Positions 54,113 through 63,184 are shown, counted from the first letter of the stretch. The stretch is 64,000 nt of DNA from Leptolyngbya subtilissima AS-A7 (GCF_039962255.1 NZ_JAMPKY010000001.1:248001-312000), one strand, 5' to 3'. Notes: generated by a model not told the origin, from the letters alone. Numbers and translations are program-made.

Positions 54113-54379
54113 TTTACTGGAGAAAGTAATTGAAAACCTTGTGAATAAACCTGAAAATAAGATTTTTTTACAGGTACTAGCTTGGGAATATGTCTAATCT
54201 ATGCGGTGATAGCTAGAACGTTGAATAAGGGGTGAGACCCCTTATTCAACTGTTAAAAGTTCATGTTGTAAGGTCTGCCGTGTAAGGAATTCAACAATGT
54301 CACCGGAACTGGAATCTTTTGGTTGCCGTCTATCATCCTAGCTACCAGGTGTGCATTCTACTTTTGGCAGCTAACTCCT
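54113..54379. other. AT-rich upstream region of the TIR-FGE gene
   Basis: Holds the perfect inverted repeat at 54220-54250; otherwise no supported gene. Contains a T7 run near 54163. Confidence 0.45.
54220..54250. repeat. Perfect 13-bp inverted repeat upstream of TIR-FGE
   Basis: GTTGAATAAGGGG / CCCCTTATTCAAC with a 5-nt loop TGAGA, no mismatch. It lies 130 nt before ATG 54380. Without a T-run directly after it (CTGTTAAAAG), it could be an operator, a cruciform or a terminator; the element also resembles a mobile-element end. Confidence 0.8.
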
Positions 54380-56089
54380 ATGACTAATGCCAAGTCTATT
54401 TTCATTTCCTATCGTCGGTTAACTAGCATCGACATCACAGGGCGAATATATGACCGTTTAGTGGCTCATTTTGGCGAAAACAGCATCTTTAAGGATATTG
54501 ATTCAATTCCTTTTGGAGTGAATTTTCGTCACTATTTAGAACAAGAGGTTAGCCATTGCCCTGTGCTGCTAGCAATCATTGACCCCCAATGGTTAAGGAT
54601 TGCCGATGCTCACGGCAAGCCCAAATTGGCGAACCCCTCTGACTGGGTACGGGTGGAAATTGAGGCGGCTCTGCGACGCGATCGCCTCGTCATTCCCGTG
54701 CTAGTAAACGGGGCCACGCTTCCTGAAGATGCTGCTTTGCCCGAGGGGCTAAGGGGTTTAGTGCATCGCCAGAGCGCGGTGGTGCGCTGCGACCCCGACT
54801 TTCACCGCGATTTAGATCGGCTGATTCATCGCATTGAAGGCGTATTTAACAGTTTGGCTGTGGTTAGTTCCCCGCCGCCGTCGCCGCCGGTTTTCAGCCC
54901 GATCGATCGGCAGGCCGCTGCCCTGGACACCGCTAAGAAACCCGCTCAAGTGTCTAGAGCTCGGCCCATGGGGCGAAGACGCTGGTTACGCATGGCGGGT
55001 CTAGGCCTACTAGGCGGCGGCACGGCGATGGCGGTGCGTCAGCAGGTGCCAGCCCTACAGACCCTAGCCCCTGGAAATATTTCTCAGGCCATGCCCAGTC
55101 TGGTCACTCTACTCGATCGCCTTCAACAGGCCCTAGAGCAAGGGGAAGTTCCTACTGCAGAGCCACCAGACTTAGAACCTTCTGGTGTGGAGTCTCTGGA
55201 ACCTTCTGAGGTAGCGACTCCTGACCCAGAGGTGCCTGCCCTTGAGGTAGCGGATTCAGGTGAGCTGTATAGCTATGAATCGGTAAGTGTCGATGAGTTT
55301 GGCATGGGGCGATCGCAGATTAAATTTTCCACTCCATCCCACAAAGCCCTGCGGTTAGAAACTCCGATTGGCCCAGTGACCCTGCGGCTGGTGTCGATTG
55401 TGGGGGGCCAGTTTGTGCTGGGTGCTCCCGATACCGAGCTGGGCCACGACCCCTCGCAGCCACCCCAAACCATTGCCGCCGTAGATTCGTTTTGGATGAG
55501 TGTGCACCCCATCACCCAGGGGCAGTGGCGGGCAGTGGCGCTGCTGCCCACTGTCAAGCGCGACCTCGACCCCAACCCAGCCTACTTCACCGGCAACGAT
55601 CGCCCAGTAGAGCAGGTGTCGTGGCAGGAGGCGGTGGAGTTTTGCGATCGGCTCAACCAGTTGATCGAATCTCATCCCGATCAGCCTGGTCTACGGCGCT
55701 ACCGCCTGCCCACAGAGATTGAGTGGGAATACGCCTGCCGCGCTAAAACCACTACCCCCTTCCACACGGGCCAAACCCTCACCACCGACCTGGCCAACTA
55801 CAACGGCACCAAACCCTACCGCCAAGAACCAGTCGGCCAGTTTCGCGGTACCACTACAGCCGTTGGGGCATTTGGCAAAGCCAACGACTTTGGCCTCTAC
55901 GACATGCACGGCAACGTGCTGGAATGGTGCTCCCCCAACCGAGACGCATCTTCTAACGATGACTGGCGAGTGGTGCGCGGTGGCTCATGGCAAAGCCCAC
56001 CGCAGCAGTGCCGCTCAGCCTATCGAGCGGGCCTCAAGGCCGACACCCGCAGCAATGAGGTCGGCTTTCGCATTGTGGGTGAGGGGTGA
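54380..56089 (+). CDS. TIR domain fused to formylglycine-generating-enzyme (SUMF1/FGE) domain
   Basis: 569 aa from ATG 54380 (in-frame upstream codons to 54323 are unlike the family). N-terminal TIR (1-160): KSIFISYRR, IFKDIDSIPFG, LLAIIDPQW, and SDWVRVEIEAAL with Glu93 at the position of the catalytic Glu of NADase TIRs. Then a Pro-rich hinge, a transmembrane segment (about 202-219, LRMAGLGLLGGGTAMAV after RRR) and an acidic Pro/Glu linker. Residues about 320-569 are SUMF1/FGE-like: VGGQFVLGAPDTE, FWMSVHPITQGQW, PVEQVSWQEAVEFCDRLN, YRLPTEIEWEYACRA, YDMHGNVLEWC, VVRGGSW. FGE-family domains oxidise a sulfatase Cys or serve as binding folds. With one helix, TIR and FGE should lie on opposite membrane faces. 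Role inferred only. Confidence 0.88.
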   Translation: MTNAKSIFISYRRLTSIDITGRIYDRLVAHFGENSIFKDIDSIPFGVNFRHYLEQEVSHCPVLLAIIDPQWLRIADAHGKPKLANPSDWVRVEIEAALRRDRLVIPVLVNGATLPEDAALPEGLRGLVHRQSAVVRCDPDFHRDLDRLIHRIEGVFNSLAVVSSPPPSPPVFSPIDRQAAALDTAKKPAQVSRARPMGRRRWLRMAGLGLLGGGTAMAVRQQVPALQTLAPGNISQAMPSLVTLLDRLQQALEQGEVPTAEPPDLEPSGVESLEPSEVATPDPEVPALEVADSGELYSYESVSVDEFGMGRSQIKFSTPSHKALRLETPIGPVTLRLVSIVGGQFVLGAPDTELGHDPSQPPQTIAAVDSFWMSVHPITQGQWRAVALLPTVKRDLDPNPAYFTGNDRPVEQVSWQEAVEFCDRLNQLIESHPDQPGLRRYRLPTEIEWEYACRAKTTTPFHTGQTLTTDLANYNGTKPYRQEPVGQFRGTTTAVGAFGKANDFGLYDMHGNVLEWCSPNRDASSNDDWRVVRGGSWQSPPQQCRSAYRAGLKADTRSNEVGFRIVGEG

Positions 56090-56192
56090 GGGGCATTCAA
56101 TGTAAGGGATGGAAAAGCAGGTTTACGGTATAAGGTGTAAGGCTTGCCGTAGACCCTACACCCTGCACCCTAAACCCATTCGCCTATTCCCC
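56090..56192. repeat. Intergenic inverted repeat, telomere-like arms
   Basis: Left arm TTTACGGTATAAGGTGTAAGG and right arm CCCTACACCCTGCACCCTAAA, imperfectly complementary, between convergent genes TIR-FGE and mtnP. A related purine-arm/pyrimidine-arm design to copies 1-3, with a GGTGTAAGG core. Confidence 0.65.
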
Positions 56193-56197
56193 TAAAC

Positions 56198-57079
56198 CTA
56201 CTGCGGCAAATACTTTTTCAGCAGCAGGCTAAGTTTGTCGAGCGTGGCGGCGGGAGCCTTATCGAAGGGGGTAATGATGGCGTACTTCAGCGCCGAGTGG
56301 GCCTCCGACTCGGGCGGATTGGCGGCAACACGGTTCACCACTTCGCGAATTACCCGCTGGGCGTTGACGGCGTTCTTTTGCAGATTACCAATTACCATTT
56401 CGACGGTAACGCTGTCGTGGTCAGGGTGCCAGCAGTCGTAGTCGGTGACCAGGGCCAGGGTGGCGTAGGCGATTTCGGCCTCGCGGGCTAGCTTAGCCTC
56501 GGGCAGATTGGTCATGCCGATGATGGTCGCGCCCCAGCTGCGGTACAGCTCTGACTCGGCCTTGGTGGAGAAGGCAGGCCCCTCCATGCAGACGTAGGTG
56601 CCGCCCCGGTGCAGATCAACATCGGGTAGCTCCAAGCTTTCTACGGCATCGGCGAGCACCTTTGCCAGGGCTGGGCAAACCGGATCGCCAAAGGTGATGT
56701 GGCCCACTAGCCCTTCACCAAAAAAGGTGTTGACTCGGTTGCGGGTGCGATCGATAAATTGGTCGGGCACCACCATATCCAGCGGCTTGGCGGCTTCTTT
56801 GAGCGAACCTACGGCGGAGGCGGAGATGAGGTATTCCACCCCAAGGGATTTCATCGCATAGATGTTGGCGCGAAAGGGTAGCTCGGTAGGCATGAGGGTG
56901 TGGCCGCGCCCGTGGCGGGCCAAAAACGCCACACGAGTGCCATCCAGTGTGCCCAGAATGATGGCGTCTGAGGGGCTGCCAAAGGGGGTGTCAACGCGAA
57001 CTTCTTCGATGTCGGTGAGGGCTTCCATTTGGTAGAGGCCGCTGCCGCCGATGATGCCAATCTGTGCCTGTGCCGCCAT
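56198..57079 (-). CDS. mtnP: S-methyl-5'-thioadenosine phosphorylase
   Basis: 293 aa. Cleaves methylthioadenosine, the by-product of polyamine synthesis, to adenine and methylthioribose-1-phosphate in the methionine-salvage pathway. Signatures: [72 protein letters not shown], and [12 protein letters not shown] 57079, 5 nt after the tab2 stop, so this gene is second in a two-gene unit. The spermidine synthase gene is about 6.5 kb away. Confidence 0.95.
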   Translation of the reverse strand: MAAQAQIGIIGGSGLYQMEALTDIEEVRVDTPFGSPSDAIILGTLDGTRVAFLARHGRGHTLMPTELPFRANIYAMKSLGVEYLISASAVGSLKEAAKPLDMVVPDQFIDRTRNRVNTFFGEGLVGHITFGDPVCPALAKVLADAVESLELPDVDLHRGGTYVCMEGPAFSTKAESELYRSWGATIIGMTNLPEAKLAREAEIAYATLALVTDYDCWHPDHDSVTVEMVIGNLQKNAVNAQRVIREVVNRVAANPPESEAHSALKYAIITPFDKAPAATLDKLSLLLKKYLPQ

Positions 57080-57084
57080 GGTAG

Positions 57085-57954
57085 TTACTGTCTAGTGCTG
57101 GACTGCATTATCATACCCGGCTGTTGCAAGAGCCAGAGGCCAGTGCTGGTCATGCCTGAGTCGTCCGGGCGCACTAGCAGAAAGTGGAGGCCTTGACTTG
57201 CCTGTTTACGCTGCTCAAAGCGTTGCCCTGCGGCAGCCACATCGGGGTCGCTGAAGGTGGTGAAGACCCAGCGATCGCACAATCCTGCATCCAAAATCAG
57301 TCCATCTGGTTCCCCCCGCACATAGCTCAGCCAAGCGGGATTGTTAGCCTGAATCCACTGGGCCAGGGCCATCGCTTGTCGTCCGGCATCGACTACAATT
57401 CCAGGAATTGGCGTGGTGCTGGCTAAGCCCAAACCGGAGGGCATTAAGCTCGGCAGCAGGTGGCGCAGGGGAATAGGTTCGTAGGGCAGGGTTTGCTCAA
57501 AGTCGTAGGCGGATAGCGCTGTGAAACCCCAGCGATCGCCCCAAAGATTTTCGGGCAGGGGAACAGGGGGCGGTGACTCGATATGCAGTGGGTTGTAGGG
57601 AATGGGGACGGCATTGGGTTGGGTGGGATACCATTTGGCCCGCTGCTGAAGCCACTGGTGCAGGGTAGCGGTGTGGCGGGTCGGTTCGACCGCAATTCCC
57701 AGCGACTCACAGCTCACGGTTAGCAGCGACAGCGCCTGGGGCCGAAACACCTGAATTTTCTCGGGGGGGCTACCGGCTTTTTCTAACGCTATGCCTATTT
57801 GCTCGCTCACCCAGGCTTTGTTCACCGACGATTGAGCAGTCATGGCCCCGTAGCTGAAAACAAAATCGTCGCTGCACAGCAAAATTTCCCAAAGGGGTTC
57901 ACCGCTGGGGCTGGTCAGGGGTGGGCGGTGGAGATCGGCTTGCCAGACAGTCAT
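57085..57954 (-). CDS. Tab2/Atab2 family RNA-binding protein
   Basis: 289 aa. Conserved features of the Tab2/Atab2 (DUF1092) family found only in phototrophs: [13 protein letters not shown] opening, [57 protein letters not shown], and [18 protein letters not shown] near the end. In algae and plants Tab2/Atab2 is required for translation of photosystem I reaction-centre mRNA, and the cyanobacterial protein is inferred to act similarly. Coupled to mtnP downstream by a 5-nt gap. Confidence 0.92.
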   Translation of the reverse strand: MTVWQADLHRPPLTSPSGEPLWEILLCSDDFVFSYGAMTAQSSVNKAWVSEQIGIALEKAGSPPEKIQVFRPQALSLLTVSCESLGIAVEPTRHTATLHQWLQQRAKWYPTQPNAVPIPYNPLHIESPPPVPLPENLWGDRWGFTALSAYDFEQTLPYEPIPLRHLLPSLMPSGLGLASTTPIPGIVVDAGRQAMALAQWIQANNPAWLSYVRGEPDGLILDAGLCDRWVFTTFSDPDVAAAGQRFEQRKQASQGLHFLLVRPDDSGMTSTGLWLLQQPGMIMQSSTRQ

Positions 57955-58269
57955 GGTGGGTATCTGGCCGCTACGGGCTCAGCGCAGGGGCTTACATTTT
58001 AAGGCGTGGGGCTGAAGTTAGGCAGCAGGGTTGAAACAACCAGCGGCAGTCTCAGCATAGGGGAGAAGGCTAACTTTACCTTACCTAAATTGGTTGAGTG
58101 ACGCGTCGATGAATGGTTGAGCTGGCAGGGGTCTCGCGTTCAACTGGAACTGGAGGCTAGTAGGCTCAGTCTGTAGAAACCATTGACTCGCACCCTTCCC
58201 TGGGTAGATGGCTTGGGGTTAAAAAATGGTGCTATATGATTGAGCCGTGGCGAGAGTGGGGAATGCAGG
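57955..58269. other. Divergent intergenic region
   Basis: 315 nt between tab2 (minus) and the M15 peptidase gene (plus). I see no repeat or small gene; promoter elements cannot be placed with confidence. Confidence 0.4.
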
Positions 58270-59556
58270 GTGAATCAAGTCTTACGCGTCAACCGGGCTA
58301 CGGCGCTGGTGCTGAGGCCGGAGCCGCCGGGGCAGTTGGCTGCTAATGAGCAGGTAGCGATCGCCGCTGGGAGCGTCTATCCGCTGCAATCTTACGCCTA
58401 TGCCGACGTTGACGGCGGGTTTAACGGCCACATTAAAGTGGCCTTTCGCGACAGCGCCCCCGGTGGGTTTAATACCTGGTTTGTGCCCAGTCGTGATACC
58501 CAGGTAGAGTCGGATGGCGTCGTGGTTTACCCCCACGAAGACCAGGAGGGCATGCCCGTGCTGTGGATTAATACCAGTACCCTGCTGAAGCGCCGTCCCC
58601 TCGACTCGGCTCTGCTCAACCCCAGCGAAACCGTTGCCGTGTCTCGGGGGCAATCCTACAACCTGCACTCCTACGCCTTTGCCGATAGCCAAGGCAACTT
58701 TAACAACCACATTAAAATTGCCATTCGCAACCCCGAGGACTTTGTCAATGGGCTGAGCACCTGGTTTGTGTATACTCCGCAAGCCTTTGTCACCCTCGAC
58801 AACGATGTGGTGTTTCCGCGCCCAGACCCCAATGCCTTTGTCCTGCGCGTGACTGCTAACACTCTGTTTAAGCGTCGCCCGGTCGACAATAGCCAACTGG
58901 CCCCTAACGAGCGGGCCACTGCCTCACCGGGCACAGCAATCGTGCTCAGCAGCTACGCCTTTGCCGATGCTCAGGGGTCATTTAACGGCCACATTCGCTT
59001 TGCGATCAAGTACGTCAAAGATGACATCAACGGGTTGAATACCTGGTATGTGTTCCAGGGCCATGCGCGGGTCGAGCGGGCTGGAGTGGTCGTGTATCCA
59101 CCTCCGACGGCACCACCGCCGCCCCAGTACGTGGGCCGTCCCTTTCGCCTACCGGGCAATACGTCAACGTTCTACACCGACCAGCCAATTATTCCCGGCG
59201 GTAGCTTTACCTGGGGAGAAGCCACACGAGACGCCACGCGCATTCCTGAAACCCAGGCGATCGTTGACAACATTATTGGTTTAGCTCGGGCACTCGAGAC
59301 AGCGCGCGATCGCCTCAACCGCCCCTTTCAGATCACCTCCTGGTATCGTCCCCCAGCAGTCAACGCAGCGGTGGGTGGGGCCACTCGAAGTCAGCATCTC
59401 TTCGGCCGCGCCGCCGATATTCAGGTACAGGGGCTTAGCGGTCGCCAGGTAGCCAACGCGCTGATGCTGAGCTGGCCTGGAGGCATGGGCATCTACGGCA
59501 ATATCCCCAACATCATTCACCTCGACACTGGCCCTAAGCGCACCTGGGGATTTTAG
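58270..59556 (+). CDS. M15-type peptidase with three N-terminal beta-rich repeats
   Basis: 428 aa from GTG 58270 (GGGGA 8 nt upstream); an in-frame TTG at 58240 is possible. Three repeats of about 85 residues (about 4-85, 92-175, 185-270), each with a SYAxADxxGxFNxHIKxA core and ending NTWFV/STWFV/NTWYV, then a Pro-rich linker and a peptidase M15-like domain (about 320-428): ITSWYRPPAVNAAVGGA, SQHLFGRAADIQV (metal His, Asp) and IIHLDTGPKRTWGF (metal His). M15 enzymes are Zn-dependent D,D- or L,D-carboxypeptidases or endolysins cutting peptidoglycan stem peptides. No signal peptide is seen, so export route is unclear. The repeats are not one of the domains I know. Confidence 0.82.
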   Translation: MNQVLRVNRATALVLRPEPPGQLAANEQVAIAAGSVYPLQSYAYADVDGGFNGHIKVAFRDSAPGGFNTWFVPSRDTQVESDGVVVYPHEDQEGMPVLWINTSTLLKRRPLDSALLNPSETVAVSRGQSYNLHSYAFADSQGNFNNHIKIAIRNPEDFVNGLSTWFVYTPQAFVTLDNDVVFPRPDPNAFVLRVTANTLFKRRPVDNSQLAPNERATASPGTAIVLSSYAFADAQGSFNGHIRFAIKYVKDDINGLNTWYVFQGHARVERAGVVVYPPPTAPPPPQYVGRPFRLPGNTSTFYTDQPIIPGGSFTWGEATRDATRIPETQAIVDNIIGLARALETARDRLNRPFQITSWYRPPAVNAAVGGATRSQHLFGRAADIQVQGLSGRQVANALMLSWPGGMGIYGNIPNIIHLDTGPKRTWGF

Positions 59557-59721
59557 AGCTAGTGCTTAACTGAGAATACAACGTGCCATACCGAGCTCCC
59601 GAGGGAGCCACATCTGCAGTCCACATTGCCCAGAGCTACGGCTGAAATGGACGGGTACCTGCAACGGATTGCGATCGCTGGTTATGATAAAAGCGATTAA
59701 ATTGATGTTCGCTAGATTGCT

Positions 59722-59967
59722 ATGCCTCAGCCCAAACATACCCAGGCCCACCTGTCGCGCACGGTGCCCAAAGACCAGTCTGAATTCTTCAAAAAGCGCA
59801 CCCGTGATTCGATGGAGTACTACATGGGTGCGAAGCTGCTAGAGGTGGGGGTGAACCCAAAAAATACTGTCTACCGCTGGACTTCGGAGATTAAGGGCAG
59901 CCAAGAAGTGATTACTGTAAGCGCCTACTGGGGCGATTCGCGCGAAAAGCTTGAGGCGTCAGAATAA
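59722..59967 (+). CDS. Small conserved-looking hypothetical protein
   Basis: 81 aa, basic N-terminus (PQPKHTQAHLSRTVPKDQSEFFKKRTRDSMEYYMGAK split here), followed by LLEVGVNPKNTVYRW and VITVSAYWGDSREKL. No family recognised; composition and a GC-rich codon bias like its neighbours support a real gene. Convergent with rsmB, 19 nt away. No membrane segment or signal. Confidence 0.6.
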   Translation: MPQPKHTQAHLSRTVPKDQSEFFKKRTRDSMEYYMGAKLLEVGVNPKNTVYRWTSEIKGSQEVITVSAYWGDSREKLEASE

Positions 59968-59986
59968 CGGTTTTTTGCGGAGCATG

Positions 59987-61381
59987 TTAAGCCTGCTGAA
60001 GCCTCACCATAAAGAACCCATCCATGTTTTGGCGATGGGGCCAGACGCGCACCCAGCCAGCGGAGGCAACCTCTAGTCCGTCCCCAAAGCCGGGTGTTGG
60101 CGGCTGCACCTGCCAGATAGGATGGGTGCGGCAAAATGATTCAATCACCGCTTCATTTTCGGTAGGGTGCAGCGTGCAGGTGGCATAGACCAGAGTGCCG
60201 CCGGGTTTGACGCAGCGAGCCGCTTCGGATAGCAGAGCGCTTTGCAGCTCGGTTAGCGTCGCTATGCTGTCTGGATTTTGTCGCCAGCGGGCATCGGCGT
60301 GGCGGTGCAGGGTGCCTAGCCCTGAGCAGGGGGCATCGACCAAGACTCGGTCGGCCTGACCGTGAAACTGGGCTAAGTCGGTGCTGTCGCCCGCGTGGGT
60401 ATGCAAGTTGGTAAGGCCCAAACGGGTGGCGTTGGCGGTAATCTTTTTGAGGCGAGAGGGGGCGCGATCGCAGGCCCACACCTTGCCACCTTCCCCCACT
60501 ATCTCTGCCATCTGGGTCGCCTTACCCCCCGGTGCTGCACACACATCCAGTACCGTCTCTCCGGGTTGCGGATCGAGCAGTAGCCCCACTAGCTGGGCAC
60601 TGGCATCCTGCACGCTCCACCAGCCAGCTTCATAGCCGGGCAGGTTGGTGAGGGCTCCCTGGTGGTTCACCAGGCGCAGCCCCCAGGGAACACCGGAGAT
60701 AGGTTCTACTGCAATATCTGCGGCGGCAAAGGCAGTTTTCACCGCTTCGACCGTGGCCTGCTGACGGTTGACCCGCAGGTCGATGGAGGGTACCTGGTTA
60801 AACCACTGGCAGAGCTGATCGGTTTCTTCCGCGCCAAGTTGGTCGAGCCATAGAGCGATGAGCCAGTCAGGGTAGCTGTGACGAATGCCCAGGGCGATCG
60901 CCGTGTCGTCGGGCAGGGCAAGGGGATCGGTACCGCCTTCCGACTGACGCAGGTACTGGCGCAGCAGGCCATTTACTACCCCAGAAAGCTTACCTAACCC
61001 ATTCGCCTTGGCTAGATCAACGCTGGTATTCACCGCCGCCGAGTCGGGCACGGCGGTGAGGTAGCGCAATTGATAAAGCCCCAGATGCAGCACAAGGCGC
61101 AGCACCGGGGGCTGTTTATCCGCTGGGCGACTGCCCAGCTGATCGATGAGAGCGTCTAGAGTGCGCTGGCGGCGAACGATGCCATAGACCAGCTCAGTGG
61201 CAAAGGCGCGTTCGGCGGAGCGCTCCCCAGAGGAATCGCTTTCGCTCAACTTGGCCTGACCCAATGTGCGGTGTAGGGCTACATCGGCGTAGGCCCCGGC
61301 TTGCACTTGAAGCAGCACATTCAGAGCTAGTTGCCGTGCCCCAGAAGGTGCAGCAGCCCGAGTAGTCACGATTTTGGCCAA
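59987..61381 (-). CDS. rsmB: 16S rRNA (cytosine(967)-C5)-methyltransferase
   Basis: 464 aa. NusB-like N-terminal domain (ARQLALNVLLQVQAGAYADV onward, about 15-155), then an RsmB methyltransferase core: VQDASAQLVGLLLDPQPGETVLDVCAAPGGKATQMAE (motif I), LVDAPCSGLGTLHRHADARW (Pro-Cys catalytic pair), LVYATCTLHPTENEAVI (second Cys) and FFMVRL at the end. Methylates C967 in helix 31 of 16S rRNA. The start codon is 1 nt after the stop of the upstream 62-aa gene, so it belongs to the petN-small-protein unit. Confidence 0.95.
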   Translation of the reverse strand: MAKIVTTRAAAPSGARQLALNVLLQVQAGAYADVALHRTLGQAKLSESDSSGERSAERAFATELVYGIVRRQRTLDALIDQLGSRPADKQPPVLRLVLHLGLYQLRYLTAVPDSAAVNTSVDLAKANGLGKLSGVVNGLLRQYLRQSEGGTDPLALPDDTAIALGIRHSYPDWLIALWLDQLGAEETDQLCQWFNQVPSIDLRVNRQQATVEAVKTAFAAADIAVEPISGVPWGLRLVNHQGALTNLPGYEAGWWSVQDASAQLVGLLLDPQPGETVLDVCAAPGGKATQMAEIVGEGGKVWACDRAPSRLKKITANATRLGLTNLHTHAGDSTDLAQFHGQADRVLVDAPCSGLGTLHRHADARWRQNPDSIATLTELQSALLSEAARCVKPGGTLVYATCTLHPTENEAVIESFCRTHPIWQVQPPTPGFGDGLEVASAGWVRVWPHRQNMDGFFMVRLQQA

Positions 61382-61382
61382 G

Positions 61383-61571
61383 CTAAGATTTTGCGCGCCG
61401 TTTGGAGGTCTGCCGATCGCGCTTGGCGGTCTGCTCGTCGTTTTTGCGGCGGCGGCGATCGCGCCAGTCGGCGGCGGTTAGATAGGCCACGCCGCCGGTC
61501 ACGACGACCATTAGCACCAGGGCAATGGTGGCCAAAATGCTAAAAGCTTGAGCTTGTACAGTTGCTTCCAT
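61383..61571 (-). CDS. Small single-helix membrane protein next to petN
   Basis: 62 aa: one hydrophobic helix (AFSILATIALVLMVVVTGGVAYL) then TAADWRDRRRRKNDEQTAKR and a Lys/Arg-rich tail facing the cytoplasm. No family identified. It begins 17 nt after the petN stop and ends 1 nt before rsmB, so all three are probably on one transcript. A role with cytochrome b6f is possible but only by position. Confidence 0.75.
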   Translation of the reverse strand: MEATVQAQAFSILATIALVLMVVVTGGVAYLTAADWRDRRRRKNDEQTAKRDRQTSKRRAKS

Positions 61572-61588
61572 AGCTATAGACGCTGGGT

Positions 61589-61678
61589 TTAGAAACCGTT
61601 GCGACCCCAGACCACCATCGACAAAGAAAAGGTAAAGACGACCAGTAGTGAAACCCAGCCGAACGACAGAATGTCCAT
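61589..61678 (-). CDS. petN: Cytochrome b6f complex subunit VIII (PetN)
   Basis: 29-residue membrane subunit of the cytochrome b6f complex, which carries electrons from plastoquinol to plastocyanin. The sequence reads [12 protein letters not shown], a hydrophobic core, and ends MVVWGRNGF, matching the near-invariant PetN of cyanobacteria and chloroplasts in length and in the WGRNGF end. ATG 61678, stop TAA at 61589-61591. One transmembrane helix. It opens a small minus-strand unit with the 62-aa protein and rsmB. Confidence 0.96.
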   Translation of the reverse strand: MDILSFGWVSLLVVFTFSLSMVVWGRNGF

Positions 61679-61792
61679 AGGTGCTTTCTTAAGACTCAAA
61701 ACAACACAGCTACTTTTATCATAATGCCACGGCGTTTCCTCGCTTAAACATCTTGCTGCTCTAGGGAGCCAAGATTTCTGCTGGAAACCCTT

Positions 61793-62830
61793 TTATAGCC
61801 CCATCAAACAGCACAGCTTGTAAACGGCTCTAGCGCCCACATTGCCGTCCCACTCGCCGTCGCCTACTTCACAGAGGTCAAAGCCAACAATCTGCCGCCC
61901 GCTGCGCACCACTTGGCGCAGCAGACAAAATACCTCTTCCAGCTCTAGCCCGCCGGGGACGGGGGTGCCGGTGCTGGGGCAGAGCTTGGGGTCGAGGCCA
62001 TCGGCGTCGAAGCTGACGTAGACTTTCTCAGGCAGGGCCGCCACGATCGCCTCGCACTGCTGCATCCAGGGAATACCCCGATAGGTATTTTCCTTCACCA
62101 CCGAGTCGTAGTGGGTGACAACGCGCCCCTCAGACTGTTTGATCAGCGCCACCTCGTCGTGGCACAGGTCGCGAATACCCACCTGCACCAGCTTGCTCAC
62201 CTGGGGCAGCTTCAGCAGGTTGTACATAATTGACGCGTGGGAGTAGCGAAAGCCTTGGTAGCCGTGGCGCAGGTCGGCGTGGGCGTCGATATGCAGCACG
62301 CCAAAGTCAGGGTGGCGCTCGGCCAGAGCCTGTAGGTAACCCAGGGGCACGCTGTGGTCGCCACCAATCACTCCTACCCGCTTGCCCTGGTCGAGAGCGG
62401 CGGCGGTCTGGGCGTAAAGCCAGCCGGTCATCTGTTCGCAGGCGTAGTTGACGTTGTCGAGATCGGTTTGCAGCAGGGGCTGGGTCGCGATCGCCACGCC
62501 CTCCTCCGTTGCTTGAATGACGCGATTCGCCGCTTCTCGCACCTGCTGATTGAGCTCATACAAATGCTGGGGAATCGGCGGCATATAAATTCCCTGGCGC
62601 CAGCCCTCAGGATTGTCGCGATCGTATAGATCGAGTTGGGGAGAAGCTTCTAGCACCCGCTGGGGCCCCTGGGCGGTGCCCTGGTGGTACGACACCGTCG
62701 CTTCCCAGGGCACGCCGAAGATGATAATGCCCGCTGTGTCGTAGTCGCAGGGCAGGCCGTAGAGGTTGCCGTTGTCGAGGCCGACACCACTGGGGTCGAA
62801 GGTTTGCAAATTGGCAGTTGAGGTAGTCAT
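61793..62830 (-). CDS. speB: Agmatinase/arginase-family ureohydrolase
   Basis: 345 aa. Mn2+-type ureohydrolase: GGDHSVPLG (first His/Asp), VLHIDAHADLRHGY (DAHAD), and VYVSFDADGLDPKLCP (DxD) supply the binuclear metal site. Usually taken as agmatinase (agmatine to putrescine and urea), which fits a spermidine-synthase gene close by. One cyanobacterial branch of this family instead hydrolyses guanidine with nickel; those have Ni-chaperone neighbours, which are absent here, so that alternative is not favoured but not excluded. Full family length. Confidence 0.9.
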   Translation of the reverse strand: MTTSTANLQTFDPSGVGLDNGNLYGLPCDYDTAGIIIFGVPWEATVSYHQGTAQGPQRVLEASPQLDLYDRDNPEGWRQGIYMPPIPQHLYELNQQVREAANRVIQATEEGVAIATQPLLQTDLDNVNYACEQMTGWLYAQTAAALDQGKRVGVIGGDHSVPLGYLQALAERHPDFGVLHIDAHADLRHGYQGFRYSHASIMYNLLKLPQVSKLVQVGIRDLCHDEVALIKQSEGRVVTHYDSVVKENTYRGIPWMQQCEAIVAALPEKVYVSFDADGLDPKLCPSTGTPVPGGLELEEVFCLLRQVVRSGRQIVGFDLCEVGDGEWDGNVGARAVYKLCCLMGL

Positions 62831-62845
62831 CGCAACGTGATCTTC

Positions 62846-63184
62846 TCACTTTTCGGGAGGGATATGTACCTTTAATTCTTCAATTAAGGGAGGAATTTCT
62901 GATTGAACTACTTCCCAAACAATATCGAGGTTAATATCATCGTAACTATGAACTAAGCGATTTCGCATACCGTTGATTTCTTGCCAAGAAATATTGGGCA
63001 AGTTTTGTCGAGTTGTCTCTGAGACACGTCTTGCCGCTTCAGCAATTACTAAAATCTTGCGAATGACCGCATCTTAGAGTTGAATATCCGCCACAAAATC
63101 GGTCTTTGAATATTGACCGATGTAAGCCGCTATCAGCTCCGCTGACTGAAGCATGTCAAGCAGGAATTGAAGATCCCGTTGCAT
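62846..63184 (-). pseudogene. hepT: HepT-type toxin (DUF86 RNase) with in-frame stop
   Basis: From ATG 63184 the frame reads MQRDLQFLLDMLQSAELIAA, VADIQL, then TAA at 63074-63076 (codon 37), then DAVIRKILVIAEAARRVSE and onward to 62846. The full frame would be 112 aa, the normal HepT length. The RNase motif RX4H is present beyond the stop (GMRNRLVHSYDDIN). CAA in place of TAA would restore QLQDAVIRKI, the usual family sequence. It overlaps mntA by 29 bp, the standard pair arrangement with the antitoxin first. Sequencing error is the alternative; see finding on the antitoxin change. Confidence 0.88.

Noticed and set aside
43639-63076. Stop-codon reassignment (TAA read as Gln)
   Set aside because: Two genes have TAA where Gln is expected, but TAA serves as the normal stop elsewhere in the window (for example petN at 61589-61591), so ordinary nonsense mutation or sequencing error is simpler.
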